Assembly (NCBI RefSeq): GCF_001522545.3
Contig: NC_031776.1
Span: 30,222,342-30,286,341 of the forward strand
DNA: 64,000 nucleotides
Reading direction: 5' to 3'
DNA from: Parus major
Lineage: Eukaryota > Chordata > Aves > Passeriformes > Paridae
Under the pieces are notes generated by a model. It was not told the DNA's origin, ran no database searches, and saw nothing but the letters and a program-made list of their open reading frames with translations. Positions 23,801-37,899 of this stretch are shown here, piece by piece. Each line of letters begins with the position of its first letter. Within the stretch, counting starts at the first letter, position 1. Position numbers and translations under genes: made by a program.

Positions 23801-26800
23801 GGACTGAGAAGTCCAAGAAGAAGGAAAATCCAGCAGCCTTACCAAAAGGTATCAAAGTCTAAACTACAAAGTAGGCAACAAAGTTATTTCCAATAGTCCT
23901 CAAAACCTTTGATTTTATGTCAAATAGCTTAAAAATGTAAACTAGTTTGGGATTGGAAAGGGCTATAAATCCGTCTTCAATGGTTCTTAAACTAGAAAAG
24001 TAGCAGGACCTCTCCAAGGAGAGGATAGAAACCCTGTATAACAATTTCCAATGTTTGTTAATATTGCCTCTTTATTCAGTTAATCCAAAATTTTCCACCT
24101 TTTTTCTTCATGACTAGTATTATAAGCATGAGCATTGAGCAAGAAACACCCAAGTGTCTTTGAATTCCTCAGTCAACAGTTTGAAAGAGACATTGAAGTT
24201 TTAAGTCTGATATTTCTCTTGTTATCCAAACCCTTTGAGAATCATGCAGTAAGGGAAAACTTCCCAAGACCAGGTTTCTCACAAGAGCTTCAATACTTCA
24301 TCTTTTCTTTTTTTTTCTGCTGGTATTAACTACTCAGGTGACTTCTGCCTTCTCTTTTTCTGCTTGTCAGCCTTAGAGTAGGAAAGCCTAAAATTACCAT
24401 GGAGAGGGAGTAAAACTAATGGAGATTCCTGTAAAGGAGTAATGGTTTTCAAATTCAAGCCCATGGTGGTTCAGGCTGCATTCAGCTTTAGCAGTGGCAT
24501 CTCTCTTGCAAAGTGAACAATCAAATTCTCTTTCCCAGTAAAATTTTCATTGCTCTGCACATTAATCTACTGTTGAGCTGCAAATGGCATGTGCAGAGTC
24601 TTTAGTCAAAGTCAGCCAATAACCAACAAAAGGAAAAAACCTGTCATCAAATGCCTTTGGCATTGTGAACTTAAAGAATCCGTTTCATATCAGATTTCTG
24701 TACTAGGGTATTTTCTTCAGCCTGAGTCTTAAAGATAAGAGCATTTACTAAACACTTTGGACTGTGAAATAAACAGACATCAGAAATCTCTGTCATAGAT
24801 CACTGATGATCACACTAACAAAGAGGGTATAAAATCTGAGAAAATTCTGAAGCTATGAGAAGGTTTTTTCATCTTTGGTCACCAGTGCTATTTATTGTAC
24901 ATTTCCAAGAAAATTCTGATTTTCAGAAACTGCACCTCAGAGGCAGATGTGGAAATCCATCCCAAGGAAGGACCATCATCTACTAACCTGCAGGGCAGAG
25001 TACACATTGTGCATGATAATATATCTTTATATATATACATACATGCATATGTATTATATATAGTGTTAAAGTGGGCCCAGACAAACTTGCATGTTATTCT
25101 GGCACCTCAGAAAGGTTCCCTTGTCAGAAACAGATAGAACAGCTGTGCATCAAGAATATTTTTCTGTAGCTCTACTTTTAAAGACTTTTTCTTCCAAAGC
25201 CCCTATTTAGCTTGCTATGCTATACAAGTTTATAAATTCATGTACTCTGCACCTAAACATACGATATGTACACTCATCTGTAAGACCATTACAGAGAAAC
25301 CCTTTTAAATATGAGCACGTTTTATTTTTTTTTGCTTCACTCTGTTTACTCCAGAGAAAACACTCAGTGTTCCCACTCTTGCAACTCCTCTTTGAGAAGG
25401 AAAGAAAAATTCCTCAGGGTTAAGCAGGAAAGTTCTTTGAAATCAGAAGTTAAATCCATAGGTAGAAATACTGAGAAAAGAGTTCTTTTTATGAGTTCAA
25501 ATGAAAACTCATCTAGAAACCACAAGGAAACATTAATGTTAATTTAACAATCATTTTCAAAGTGATGCTTGGAATTTTTGTATGACAGTTCCATCTCTTG
25601 TAGATATTCCAGTATAGACAACCTTTAAAATTTAAGCTGAATGTGTCTATAAGGGCTTCATTGTGGCATTCCTCAAACTTTAACATGAATTAGCTCCTGA
25701 TGCTTCTCTTGGAGAAGGAAAACAAAATGTGAGCAGGTACACCTGGCAGGCACAACTTCCCACAATGATGGAAAACTTCCGTGCACAGACCTAAGAAACC
25801 TGTTCTCCACATAGAGAAATCAGCCTGAGTGCATCATTGCCTGGCACTGAAAACAGCTCTCCCACAAATATATGAATATTTCCCCAAAACCATATTTTCA
25901 GTTAAGAAACCTGAGATATTTTTCAGGTGTCAGTAGCAAAACCAACCACTTCTTTATTTAAATATCAAAACCAGAAAAAATCCAACATTTTTAATCACTG
26001 CTCTTCCATGTGCTACACCTCTGTGACAAGCAAAGGGTCACATCTTTGAAGCCAGGCAGAATGTTTAATTTGTAGTTGTGACTGCTTGCACAATGTTTAA
26101 AATGTTCAAAGCACACAAGTGGTCTTGAAAATCTTAAATTATAGCTACTAAGAAAATATTTTCAATTCCTTTGTTACTCTAATATTGCATCTTTTTTTTC
26201 CTTTCTTGTTCTTTTTATTTTTTAAAGACAGTTTTATTTTTGCCTGGTTTCTCCCTCAACATTCATACCATCACATTTAATTAAGCAGACTGAAAACTCA
26301 GAACACACTTCAGATATACCAGGCCTCATACGCCTGTATATAACTCAGAAGTGCTTCCTACAGAAAGCTGTCAGAGTGGAGAAACAACATTTGTCTGAGC
26401 TGTATTTAACATTCTCAGAGTGAATCTGATTCTCTGTCAAGAGTGAAGAATTAGTGAGAGCCTGCCATGAAAGGAAGAGAGCTTGCTTTGTTCTGAGTCC
26501 AAGAAAACCAGCATCGCTACTTCCTAGATTGTATATGAATCCTGCCGCACTTTGTTTTTCAAAACCCTTAATATCACTGTTTTAAAGCAAGGAGAGTTCA
26601 AAATGCACTAGAATACATCTGCTGATTAAATAAATTATTAAATATTGTGCTGTATTACCCCTGCAGATTCTGTAGGCAGCTCCCAGATCAACCTTCTGAA
26701 GCAAGCACAGGAGGGAACAGGAGGTCCTTGAGGCATTGGTTTCTAAGACTTTGAATAAGCCAAGGTCACATGAAGGAAACCAACATGCCCAGAAAGGAAA

Positions 26801-29800
26801 AGCAGGTGGAAGAATTAAACATAAATTACACAATAACTGAAACCAAACAATGTGTTTTGGGAGAAACAGGAAACAAACTTTTTATGTAACAGGAGTAACA
26901 ATAGCAGGTGAAATTCTTCCTTCAGAAGCGTTTCTCAGCCTCCAAACACGTGGCCCGAGGGACACCCCTGGGGCAGCAGAGCCTTCTCTGTGCCCTGCAG
27001 GGCCTCAGTGATCCCTGTGACTGAGCCTGGACCAGTGACTCCTGCAACTGAGCTGGGCTGATGAGCAAAGCTGCTGCTTTCCTTTGCTGCCTCCCCCATG
27101 CTCCCTCCCAGCAAAGCCCCCTTTGAGCTCGGAAACCTCCCTCAATGGGAAGCACTGGGCTCAGGGGAAGTTCTGACAGACATTTCCCCCTGAGCAGCCT
27201 GTGAACAAAGATTAATGGCAGCAGAAGCCCAGATAAAAGCTTGACTGTGTTAAATGCCAGAAATATTCCTTATTTCCCCTTTCTTTATGAAATATGATTT
27301 TATCTTGACTTTTCAGAAATTCAGCATGATTGCTGTTTCAATTAACTTAGTGTTCTGTTTGTCATTAGTACAGTACACAATAATGTAACCCATTGTAATG
27401 TCCCAGGGCTTTTTTCAAAGATGCTGATTTACAGCAGGAAAGGGATTTTGCATTTCTTGCCAGTTATAAAATTGTTAAGGTAAAGCCAGGAAGCAGAAAT
27501 GTTAGCATTCATTTCATCTCCAGCTGCTTCTATTTCCCCATGAAGGCTGCAGCAGGCAGTTCAACATAAAAGAAAGTTATTAAAAATTCCACACCCTTGA
27601 AGCAATCTTCATAAAACTGATAAAAATTCAATTTTCAAATTGCTTAATACAGCCTTCTCTTGACTAACACAGTTATCCTAACTTAAGGACCTTTTAAACT
27701 AATGACCTGGAAGGAATAGAGAATATTTCATTTGAATCTGTGCAAAATTTGAAGAAATGCTCTGTACTCTGACTTTTTGCATCTCTTAGTACCATTAGTA
27801 GTCCCTGAGCATCCTTCTCTGCTATGGAAACTTACAGGAAAGAACAGAGTGATTCATAATGCAACAGAAGTGATTAAGTACATTTGAACTCAGAAATATT
27901 AATAAGTTGCTGGTCATATATTTAAAACAAAGTCATGAATACATAATGCCTTACAAGTCCCACTCAAATATTACATTAGTTGAAATAATGAAAATTTACT
28001 TAACTAAACCACCTAGGAGAAGAACATATAATAAATTATTTTTGGACTTTGTTTTTGAACTGGAGTTGTGATAATTTATATCTCATAGCTCTTTTTCAAG
28101 CACAACACTTGAATAAAAAATTTAAAAAACAACTTTAGTGGCATGAATCTACATTAAAAACTAGATTCCCAAATTTGTCCAGCTTAGAGGATTATACCCC
28201 TAGTTATATCCCTAAGAAGATTGCTTGAAAGTTTCTTAAAAGCTTCCCTACATAAGACAATACACATAAATCAGTCTGCAGTAAGCCTAAGAATCAAAAG
28301 GAAGCGAAACATTTGTCTTTGTCAGCCCCTCTGGAGGAAGTGGCCCAGATTTGTAAAAGGCTTTGTGCAGAGTAGAGTACAGAGAGATCTGTCCTGTGAG
28401 GTGCTGGGTGATGGCACAGACCTGAGTGGCACCTGCAGCCCCCTGCTCCCATTCCTGCCTGATTCCTGGCACAGCCCTTCAGCAAACAGGAGGTCAGACC
28501 CCAAGCTAAACCAGCACCTTATCAGCTGCTGGTGGATTCCCACAGTCAGTAAAATAATTCCCTCAAGCCAGACTTTCCTGCAGCAGAGAGACACCAGCTC
28601 TGGAGATGGTGCTGGGACAGTGTAAATGACAATCAGTGCTCCCGACCTGCAGCTTCATGGGATGATTTCACATCCCCCACTTCTCCTAATGCTCAGATTC
28701 TGCTGTAGCACTTGCTGACAGAGCTAAAATGCCTGCACCCTGAAAGGAAGATGGCCTGTTTTGTGAGGAACCATGAGCAGTTTAAGACAAACACCAGGAA
28801 AGGTAATATTTTGCAGCAGAGTGCTCCCACGGTCCCCATCAAAGCCTCTGTGCCGCTCACGGGGCTGAACCCTTCTACACACCATGACTATTCCTTTTGA
28901 ACTTCTGCTGGGGTTTTAGCTCTGATTTGAGAACAAGCTTGTGTATTGATTAGCAAGAGAAAGAGAAAAATCTGGCTTTGAAACTGCTTGTTTGAAGATA
29001 GGTTTTTCCAGCTTCATATAAATATCCAATGAATTTGAGAAATATTTGCAATGGCATTTAGGTAGCGGGATACAATATTGATATATATGGAAGTTTCTGG
29101 TCTGATTATACTGAGTGCTGCAGAGATTTGGATCAGTGGTTATCCACTTGGATGAGGGAATACTCACTTGGACTCACATGCTATCTCCAAGAGGTGCTCT
29201 TTAAAGCAAATTATCTGATCAAAATTAATTTGTATTTAAACAACTGTAGAAATTAGTTTATTTCAAGTACTCACTTTTATAAATTGCAGATGCAGCTTCA
29301 TTATCTGATGAAGCACAGTGCATGTTGTCAAATTCAGGAAGTGGCACACACACAGTAACTGAGCATATATTTGTGAATAGCATTGAATTCAGCAATATAT
29401 TTGTGAATATATTGGACTTTTTAAATTGTAACATGTACCATAGGGACATAGGCTAATGTCTGGAGAACTTCAGAGATTTCTGAAGATGGATGCTTTGATT
29501 AGTTGGGCTTAAGAGCACTGTATGGTACAGCCAAGCCTCTGTCTCACCTGGGGAAAAAAGATCCAGCAGCTCATATAGACACAATAACACCGCTTCAGAG
29601 CACGAGCTAAGTACAGACAAACAAATGAGAGGGAAAAGCCTTAACCACACTTGACAGAGAACTTAATTCCAAACAGGGCTCAGGGGGAAAGTCTCCCCCA
29701 GAGCAGGGAGCTGACATCCTTCTAAAGCCCCATCCAAGGCTCAGCAGTGACACTGGCCTGGCTCAAAGCACCCCTCAGTGTCACACAGATGTCCCTTTGG

Positions 29801-30310
29801 ACAAGTGCTTGCTGTTGACCTCTGCCTGCTGTCTGTAACGTCAATGGCAAAGCTCCTACCGAAGGCAATGCGAGCACAGGCAACCCAAAGAGGCTTTTAA
29901 GAGGTTCCCCATAATATGCACGGTGAGAAGGCAATTTTACTTGCACTGTTGGCTGGAACAAGCATTATCATGCTTTGAGCACACCTATTTTCTGGTGAGC
30001 TACGGTGGTTGTTAGAGCATAAGCACAATCTGCCATCACATAATAAAGTCAACACATTACGCTTTAATTGGATGGAGTCATTTACACAGTAGTAACAGGG
30101 ACTGAGAAGCAAAACACAACTCCTCATTTTCTTAAATCTATAACCAGCTGGTTTCACTGCAGGAATAAAGGGTATATGCCTCACACACCTCTTATTCGTC
30201 TTTGTGTTTTGCCAGGTAATTTAAGAAACATTTGCAAAAAACCCACTGTTTTCAGAGATTGAGTCATTCAGCAATGCAGCTGCTTGCAGGGGAGTCAATC
30301 TGCACAGGAG
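23801..30310. other. No gene seen
   Basis: Mostly unique A+T-rich sequence with a G+C-richer patch at 26930-27165 and the low-complexity tract at 25013-25072. A 15-bp exact repeat ATATATTTGTGAATA lies at 29365-29379 and 29395-29409. A 134-codon plus frame at 28221-28625 has three overlapping antisense frames and no recognisable domain. Confidence 0.55.
25013..25072. repeat. Degenerate (TA)n/(ATGT)n low-complexity tract
   Basis: This is alternating A/T sequence with interspersed ATAC and ATGC steps around TATATATATACATACATGCA. It is an interrupted dinucleotide microsatellite. Confidence 0.7.
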
Positions 30311-33300
30311 TGCAAACCAGGGGAACTTTTGCAAAGCTGAAAAATTCCTAAACACAGAAAGCAACAACCCAAAAGGTAAAATAACTCCTTTTCCAGAAGA
30401 AAATGTCCCAGCGATACAAAATACAGTTTAATTTAGTGCACTGACAGAGACAAGGACTCCAAAATGTTTTGAGAGATTTTACTGTAGAAAGAGAAAATTA
30501 AGTGTATAAGAAATTAAGTATTTACTGCAAGTTTTTTTCCCAAATTAAATCTCAGTATTTCTTTTAATGTATTTTTTTAATGCATTTCATTCTAAATGAA
30601 ACTTTATAACCTTTTAACAACATTTTACTAATAGTCCCTTGCTGGCTTGATTAACACTAATCAGATGAAACATTTGACTGGATAAATATTGCAATGTTTT
30701 TTCTCCAGTTGCAAACATGCACTGTTGGTGCCCCTTTGCCAGCATCAAATATACAACTTCCAAACCTGTAACTGCTGTCCAATTCCATCTTGCCAATAAA
30801 CTATGGATTCTAGGAAATAAATTCTAAATTTATGCAACCATTGAAAAAACCTGTTTCATTACCAAATGCAGTAAGTATTTCCATAAATTCTATGACATAA
30901 TTCATCTGAATCTCATAATTATCTTCCCCCAGCCCAGTGTTTGTGGAAGGGTTGTTTTCCAGGAACAGCAAATACTGCTCCACAGGGCAGGCAGTGCAAA
31001 AACACAGACTCCAATATGAGAACATCTATGTCCAGAGATCCCATTAGAAGAGTAGAAATTCAGCATAAGCTACTTCTTGGAAAAAAGCTGTCGTAGTTTA
31101 AAGTTTCATCTTTATCCATAATTTTATATCTTTGCTCCTGTTTCTCTTCAATATGTATTTTGAACACTATTCTACTGTATTATACATCCCTGAGCAATCT
31201 GTTCAGTCAATTTTTGGATTACCAACTCATTGTATAGACTAAGTTAATAAAAGTTTTTAGGCCATTTACTCCTATCTACCTCAAAACAAATACATCTAAA
31301 AGCATTTCATTTTTTTGAGTAAATGTAGTTATAAGTAATACTCTGGGTATTCTTATCTATATAATTTATTTCAATAAACATATTTACACAATATTCTTCT
31401 ACCTTCACTAAAGCCAGTGCTTCTAAATACATATTACTGTGTAACAGAAAGAAAACCCTACAGACAGCTCACATTGCATTCTCTGGATATATTCTCTTGA
31501 ATATATCACAAGATTATACCTGCAAAAATCATCCTTTAAAAGCAATGTCAGGTTCCACAAAGCAAAGATGTTCCTTCCAGTTGCACTGGGCCTCTCATCA
31601 TCACCATCATTGCTGGAGGGAAAAAATGGCACTGGGACACTTTGTGGAGATGCTGTACACACATGATGTCATATGTTAAACATGACTGAGACACATGATA
31701 TTGGGAATGCAAACCAGGGGAACTTAAGCTGTAATTTTAAAATTGAGAACAGCTTCCTAACAAGTCTAGAACTGACTGCTCCAACAGCAAATTAAGACAG
31801 TTAATTTTTTTTTCCTACTTTGGCAAGTTAAGCAAGAACTGAAATATGCTTCATATATCATGAAGCATTGCTTGTTGCTCCACATGTAGCACATGGAAAA
31901 TCATTAAATGATGCCTTTACAGGGACAGAAAATACTGCAGTCTAATTTCAAGGTAAAATATCTCCCACTAACTTGAAGTATAGAACAAAAATTAGAACGA
32001 CCAAGTCACACATCGTTCATTGTCTTGAACAAAAATTAGTAGTTCAAAGAAACAGCCTGGAAGTTTGTGATATACTTTTCTCTCTAAATTGTTGAAGAAA
32101 ATTCACCAGTGTTCAGAGTTAGAAATTACAATAAACTCATTTAGTTTTCCCAGAGATAGTGGCAAAATACTATTGCCTTCCAAACTAATAAAATGGTGCA
32201 GATATCTTTGATATCAATTACTGCCTTTGCAGTAATTAAGAAGATTTCTTGTTACTGTGGAAGAGACTCATGTAATGTTAGAGAGCCAGTTAAAACTCCA
32301 ACAATGGCAGTGTAGTCACTCCAATCTCTCCTCCCTCTGGTCTGTAGCAACTTTTCAGATTTTCAACATTCACCTTGGATGCCTAAAGTGCCGTGGGAGG
32401 TATCCACACCAAGTATTGCAGTAGTTTTTACTGTGTCAAAAGTGCTTCCCTAAAACCCACCTGTGACAAAGTTTCACATGCTTGAGTGAAGGCACAGAAA
32501 GAAATGGGGAAATATATTCCTCCAATTTCCCACTCTGAGGAACCTCCTCCATGACCAGGACCACAATCAAAGGAGAGTAAAATTTGCCAAAAATATCTCT
32601 TTTAAAAGTAAGCTCATGTCCCAAACACTTGAGCAAGCCCTAGGTCCAAACTGTGTCTCTAAACACAAATAGAAATGGGGTAATGATAGTTCTTAATTAT
32701 GTACAAAACATTTTATTTGAGTGCATAACCTTGTGCAATCTGACAAAAACTTGTTCTTTAGCATTAGCTAAATTTTTAGCTAATTTTTTACCAGGGGGAA
32801 TTATTTTCTGGAAAAAGTTATTGAGTATCATTTTTGAATTGCATTTTCCCATTTAAATTCCTGTATGATTGTTGACAGAGCTTTCATGGGCACTTACCTG
32901 CAGTAACTTCAGTTACTGTAAGAGGCAGGTCAAGAGAAAAGATGGGATTTTACACCTCTGCTGTTGGTAGAGTGGAAGTGGTGACACCAAAGCTTGCTCT
33001 CTACCCATCCCCATTGCCTTCTACATGGATAGTGCAGGAACTTGCTCATCCCACTGGGGTTTCTTGCTTGTAACACATAAAGTGAGAGGAAAAATAGCCC
33101 AGGCCCACTTGCCAATCCAGTGTTAACTGCCCTGTGTACCCACCAGGAGGTTGGGAGCGCCCAGCAGCCGCCTGGGGCTGAGCAGGCACAGCTACACAGC
33201 CTTCCTGCAAGGCTGTAAATATGTAAAGGCATCGAGTTTTCTTTACTCCAGCACTTGTTGAAAATATTTTGGGTGCTTAGCAAATCTAGGCTCAAGCATT

Positions 33301-35989
33301 CACCCCCAGTCAGAGACAAACCTTTGTTCTTCCACAGCATCCTCTGCCACTCAGGCAGTGTCATTCTTATTCCCTTGCCATTGTCCCATGCTGACATTGC
33401 TGTGATAACACAACTCAGTCTTTTTTGCAAACTAAATATTCCTGCACATCTCTCATTATCCTTCTAAATGAAAGCACCAAAGTAAATATGAGTTAAGATT
33501 AGGCTGAGTATTCTCTGGTTTTAATTAAGAATATTATAGAAGTTGTAGTGAGATCCACTGCTTTCCTTACCCTTGCTAATCCACTTAATAGCTTTCCCAT
33601 GGCACAGACTGGTGGATGACCTTATCCTGGAAATAAGGGAAATCAGGCCCTGCTCATTTCTAAAGGACAAGTTAAAAACATGCCTCCTGAGCTTCTGATA
33701 TGGTCTCAGTTGCTGCTGGAAAACCAAGTAGCTACCATAGCCAAGACAACTTGCTCCCAGCTGAGGTCACCTGAAGGCCCGGAACCTCTCCTCACAAAGA
33801 CCAAGTAAAATAAACACATGGGCCTTTAGCACCTTAAACCAGCCATTTAGGACTGGCCTTGCAAAACTTGGTAGCCCACATGATAAGCAGTATGAGTCTG
33901 TTTCTTGCAGGTTCCCCAGTGACTCAAGGTTTTAGTTTTATCAAAGCCCTAGCTTACACTCACACCTATTTCCTGGCAGCACAACTGCTAGAGCTGCAGT
34001 CTAGTTCATGAACTGAGCATTTTCAGTATGAAAAAAGCCAAACATTCTCCTTTAGAGTCCTTGACATTTGAAATTTATATTTACTCACTCCCTTATGAAC
34101 CAGAGACTAATAAACCTTCAAGGCAGTCTTGGCCACTTGGCACTTTAAGGCCAAATGTAGATTTACACCACTTCCCTAAAACAGACTAGAGTGGTGGGAA
34201 ACTGAAGAGCAATTTTGGGAACTATTTTGATGCATATGTTTGTAGAGAGCTATTTGATTTAGGGTAGGATTGAAGAAGAATTAATAAAGGCCTGGTCATT
34301 ATTGAATTTCAGAGATTTTTCCAAGGCATGCATAGTGCTGGATCTTTTAAAAAGTAATCCAAATAAATGCATAAAATATTGATCTTGTCTAGCAAGGCCA
34401 AAATAATGCAGATGTTAAATTTCCCTTCTCTCCATGTACATCAAAATCAGTAAAAACTAAAGCAAAACATTACAATTAAATGTATAGGTTTGTGTCTTTC
34501 ATACCAATATCCTTCAGGTCCTGAAGTCCTGCAAACATTTTCCCCAAATCTGCTGCACAGGAACATGCATTATTTATGCACTGTGCATACTTAGGAAAGG
34601 CAAGCTCTTTGCCATTCTCAGATAGTCTCTGAATAACACATAAAAGTGCTGGGTTGCTCAGAGCAACCCTAACACAAGCTCTGCAGAGGCTCTTCATAGG
34701 CCACTCTAACAAACTGTAACCCAGGGATGTGCTGGGAATGCAGCTGCTGGAAAAGCCATGTCAGGAGTGAGCAGCTTCTCAAGCTCTGCTCTCAGTGGGC
34801 AGAGGTGGCCCAAGACACACAGCCCTTCCCCAATGAATAATCAGTGTGGCTGAACACTCAAAGACATTTTAATCCCTCTCCCTAGGCTGCACTTTCTGTA
34901 CTTTTCCTCCTATACACTACAAAGTCCTACCTGTGGTTTGCTAAATATCTGGAAATAAAGCAGGATTAGAAGCACTGCAGAATGTGGAGTGTTACAGCTC
35001 CACACATGTCTCAGAGAGAAGAGATACAATCGCTTTTAGTGACCCAGCACAGCTGAGGCTGACGTGAAGGCTGGTTACCCTCACTCATCCTCACCAGCGA
35101 AGTGCTGCTCGTGCTAACACTGCACACAGGACCTTCCCAGCATGGCTGAGCCTGGCTCTGGGTCCCTTGGGCTGGGTGCTCTCCAAACAGAGCCATGTTT
35201 GTCAGAATGTGGGTCAGTGTGGGCTAAAGCCTTCAGCAGAAGGCCAGGGAAAAGCCCCTTCCACACTCCAGCAGCTTCAGACACAGGGATTGTCTCATAC
35301 CTGACTGAGCTGGTGTCACCCGAGGGATGGGATCAGCACGGTTCTGGCATTTGGCTCTGAAACAAGAGCTGGCACATCTGGAAGCAGGGACAGCATTAAG
35401 GTGGAGCATCCCTAGGCATGACAGGTTGTGTAACCCAAGCACTTCCTCCCTGGTTAGGAAACAAAAAAGGGTTCAGAACTGTAATATTTTTCCCTGACCA
35501 CACAGTACAGTTCACATGGAGTGCACTGAATAAAGATTTTTCATGAGATTGGGAAAGGCTTATCTCTATCAGGCTGGCCAACCAATAGAGTTTATTCACA
35601 TTTTAGATTCCCAAGACAGATACTGTTTGTGATCTTGTTTGCATGTTACTACACATTTTTATTTGAGCAGTTTTATTTCTTGTATTCCTTAATTAGGGCT
35701 GTCAAGCTTTTTCTGAATTCACTGCTTTTAAACACTTGGTTTTGTGAGGTACTTTTTCCCCTTGGTTAATGCTGGATGACAGAGGGTTACTAACTATTAA
35801 ACTGTAATTTTATGTAAAATTAAATGCAATATAAGTTTGAAAAAATAGAATGACCAGTTCTGCAACCATTGTTTGTTTCTCATTAATCTGCAGCAATTTC
35901 ACTTAAAAGTTGTATCATCAAGTTGTCTGTTACTTGCTTTTTAAAAATAAAATACTAATCTTTCTAGATGAACCATATATTAAAAATGC
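30311..35989. other. No gene seen; one 18-bp dispersed repeat
   Basis: TGCAAACCAGGGGAACTT is present at 30311-30328 and again at 31708-31725. The 166-codon minus frame at 32930-33430 is Trp- and Cys-rich without a domain and looks like chance. The rest is unique. Confidence 0.55.
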
Positions 35990-36235
35990 AAGTTGTAGTG
36001 CCTTCTGTTTCTTAAAAGGCCTTTTCTCAGTTAATCAGACATAAAGAGCTTGGCAGTATCACAATCTGTATGTTGGTGTCAAGGACATCACCCATGTGTC
36101 ACTCCTGTAATCAACCCAATTTGCTAAGCTCCCAAGTTCCTTGCCACAGCCTTTAGATGGAAATAAAGCCCACTTGTTAATCATGAGGATAATGGATTTT
36201 GCAGTAATTGACAGTGACAGAAGTAAAAACAAGTT
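35990..36235. promoter_or_regulatory. Candidate enhancer with tandem MEIS-type sites
   Basis: Two contiguous TGACAG cores (36209-36214 and 36215-36220), the MEIS/TGIF-type half site, follow GGATAATGG and GTAATTG. CAGTTAATCAGAC and CTTGTTAATCATG occur upstream. A possible TALE-homeodomain composite, inferred from motifs only. Confidence 0.23.
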
Positions 36236-36539
36236 GCCTTGGGTAAAGAACTAGCAAAAGCCTCAGCAGCAGCCAGCTATGATCTGCATTTTCAAATAAC
36301 AAAAGCTGCCCAAGTAATGCCTGAAGTCAGAGGCAGTGACAGATGTGTGCACTTCCCAGTCTTTTGTGATCCATATGCAATGTAGAGCGGCAGGAATCCT
36401 ATCCTGCAAGTTAAGATCAGGTAAGATCAGGCTGGGACAGAGTGAAAACTGAGTTGTCCAGAACACCACTGCCAAAGTGCCCTCTCCTCAAAGGTCTATA
36501 TTTGGAATATCCAGGTACTGAATGCACTAGTCTTTCATC

Positions 36540-36625
36540 ATAACTTAAGTTATTAACATAACTTAAGGTATTAAAACATCTCTCTAAATGGAGAGATGAA
36601 AAGGAGGAAAAAGGAGGAAAAGTCT
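36540..36625. repeat. Cluster of short palindromes and direct repeats
   Basis: ATAACTTAAGTTAT (36540-36553) is a perfect 14-bp palindrome. A near copy, ATAACTTAAGGTAT, follows 18 bases later at 36558-36571. A short inverted pair ATCTCTC/GAGAGAT with a 6-base loop comes next, then a purine tract with two AAAAGGAGGAAAA-like units. No gene is associated. Confidence 0.8.
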
Positions 36626-37899
36626 TTTCTGTTAGAGTTGTATTATGTAAAACTATAGTAATAATTTAGGTCAATACTATTTAAATTGCAAATGCTGAGG
36701 GGTATGGAATAATTAGTGCAGGAACAAACAGTTCAGAAGTGTGAAGGCCAGGATTTACAAGCAAAACTTAGCTAGGAAAAGGCTTAATAATGGCCAATTT
36801 TATTTGCACCCTGCTGTCATTCCAGTGGGTTCAGTCCAACAACAGATGTCTGTTTTGATATCCATCCCTATTTTAGGATTATTTAAAAAATACTCAATTC
36901 ATAGTAACATTTCAGAAAAACATATCAATTTCAGAGATAGCAGCTCCCTGACTATGGATCACAGATTTAAAGGGCAACTGGGAAAATGAGGAAATTTACT
37001 TTGGAAAGATTGTACATTCTGACTTAGCAATGCAATACAATAATCAGAAAGCAGGATGTGCTTGGAAATGAGTGTGGATTTCCAGCCTTATAGATATCCT
37101 GGGAGCTGGGGAAGGTGCTTACTGTTTCCAGACATAACTTTGCCTTCGTCACCCTGCCACACAGCATTGCTGCATTATGAAAACAAGGTTGCATTTACAC
37201 AGTAGTTATCAGAAGACTTCAGGAAAAGGCACACACAGGAGAAAGAGGATTTCGCTTTTACTTTGCAGAAGAGCAAATTGAGTAATTATGAAATCAGTCT
37301 TCTAAACTTCAGCAAGTAAGTGAAATTACAAGACCCCATATGTCATGTTGGAGCTCCTTAATATACTGCAGGTCCTAACACAGCAGGAAAGATTCTGGAC
37401 ACTGCTCAGTTTCACAGAACATATCATACAGCTAGACATGATGAATCAATGCTTCTTTTGCTATATCAGTGATGTATTTCTCAAAACATGTTCCAGGTCC
37501 AAAGGAAAATTAATACATTGACAGACATCATTAACACTGACACTGTGCTACCAGTCCATTACCTCTCACATTTCTGAATCTTCCACATTTAAGAAGTTCT
37601 CTGTAACAAATACAGGAAGTTTTATTAGTGTTCTAACCTTTCCCAGGTTTCTTTTTTTCTTCATAACTTTTTCCACCACAAGCATTATGGACAACATGTT
37701 GGCAGCTCTAACACAGTGCAAAGCACTTGTGCCCACTTCACAACGTTTGTCACATGCCCTCACTGATCGAAAGTCTCACAAGCTGCCCATATATATATGT
37801 TATATACACAATATGAATTCTGAGAACCTGTTGTCAAAACATTATAAAAATCCTTTAAAGCCAAGTTCTTTAAACATTTATGGCTAACTGCTATGCGAG
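36626..37899. other. No gene seen
   Basis: Unique A+T-rich sequence with a short TATATATATG stretch near 37790. Nothing else is supported. Confidence 0.6.

Noticed and set aside
28221..28625. 134-codon open frame on the plus strand
   Set aside because: Three antisense frames are open over the same interval, typical of a locally stop-poor G+C-richer stretch; no recognisable domain.
32930..33430. 166-codon open frame on the minus strand
   Set aside because: Composition is rich in Trp, Cys and Ser without a domain or exon-like borders; other frames are open opposite it; best explained as chance.
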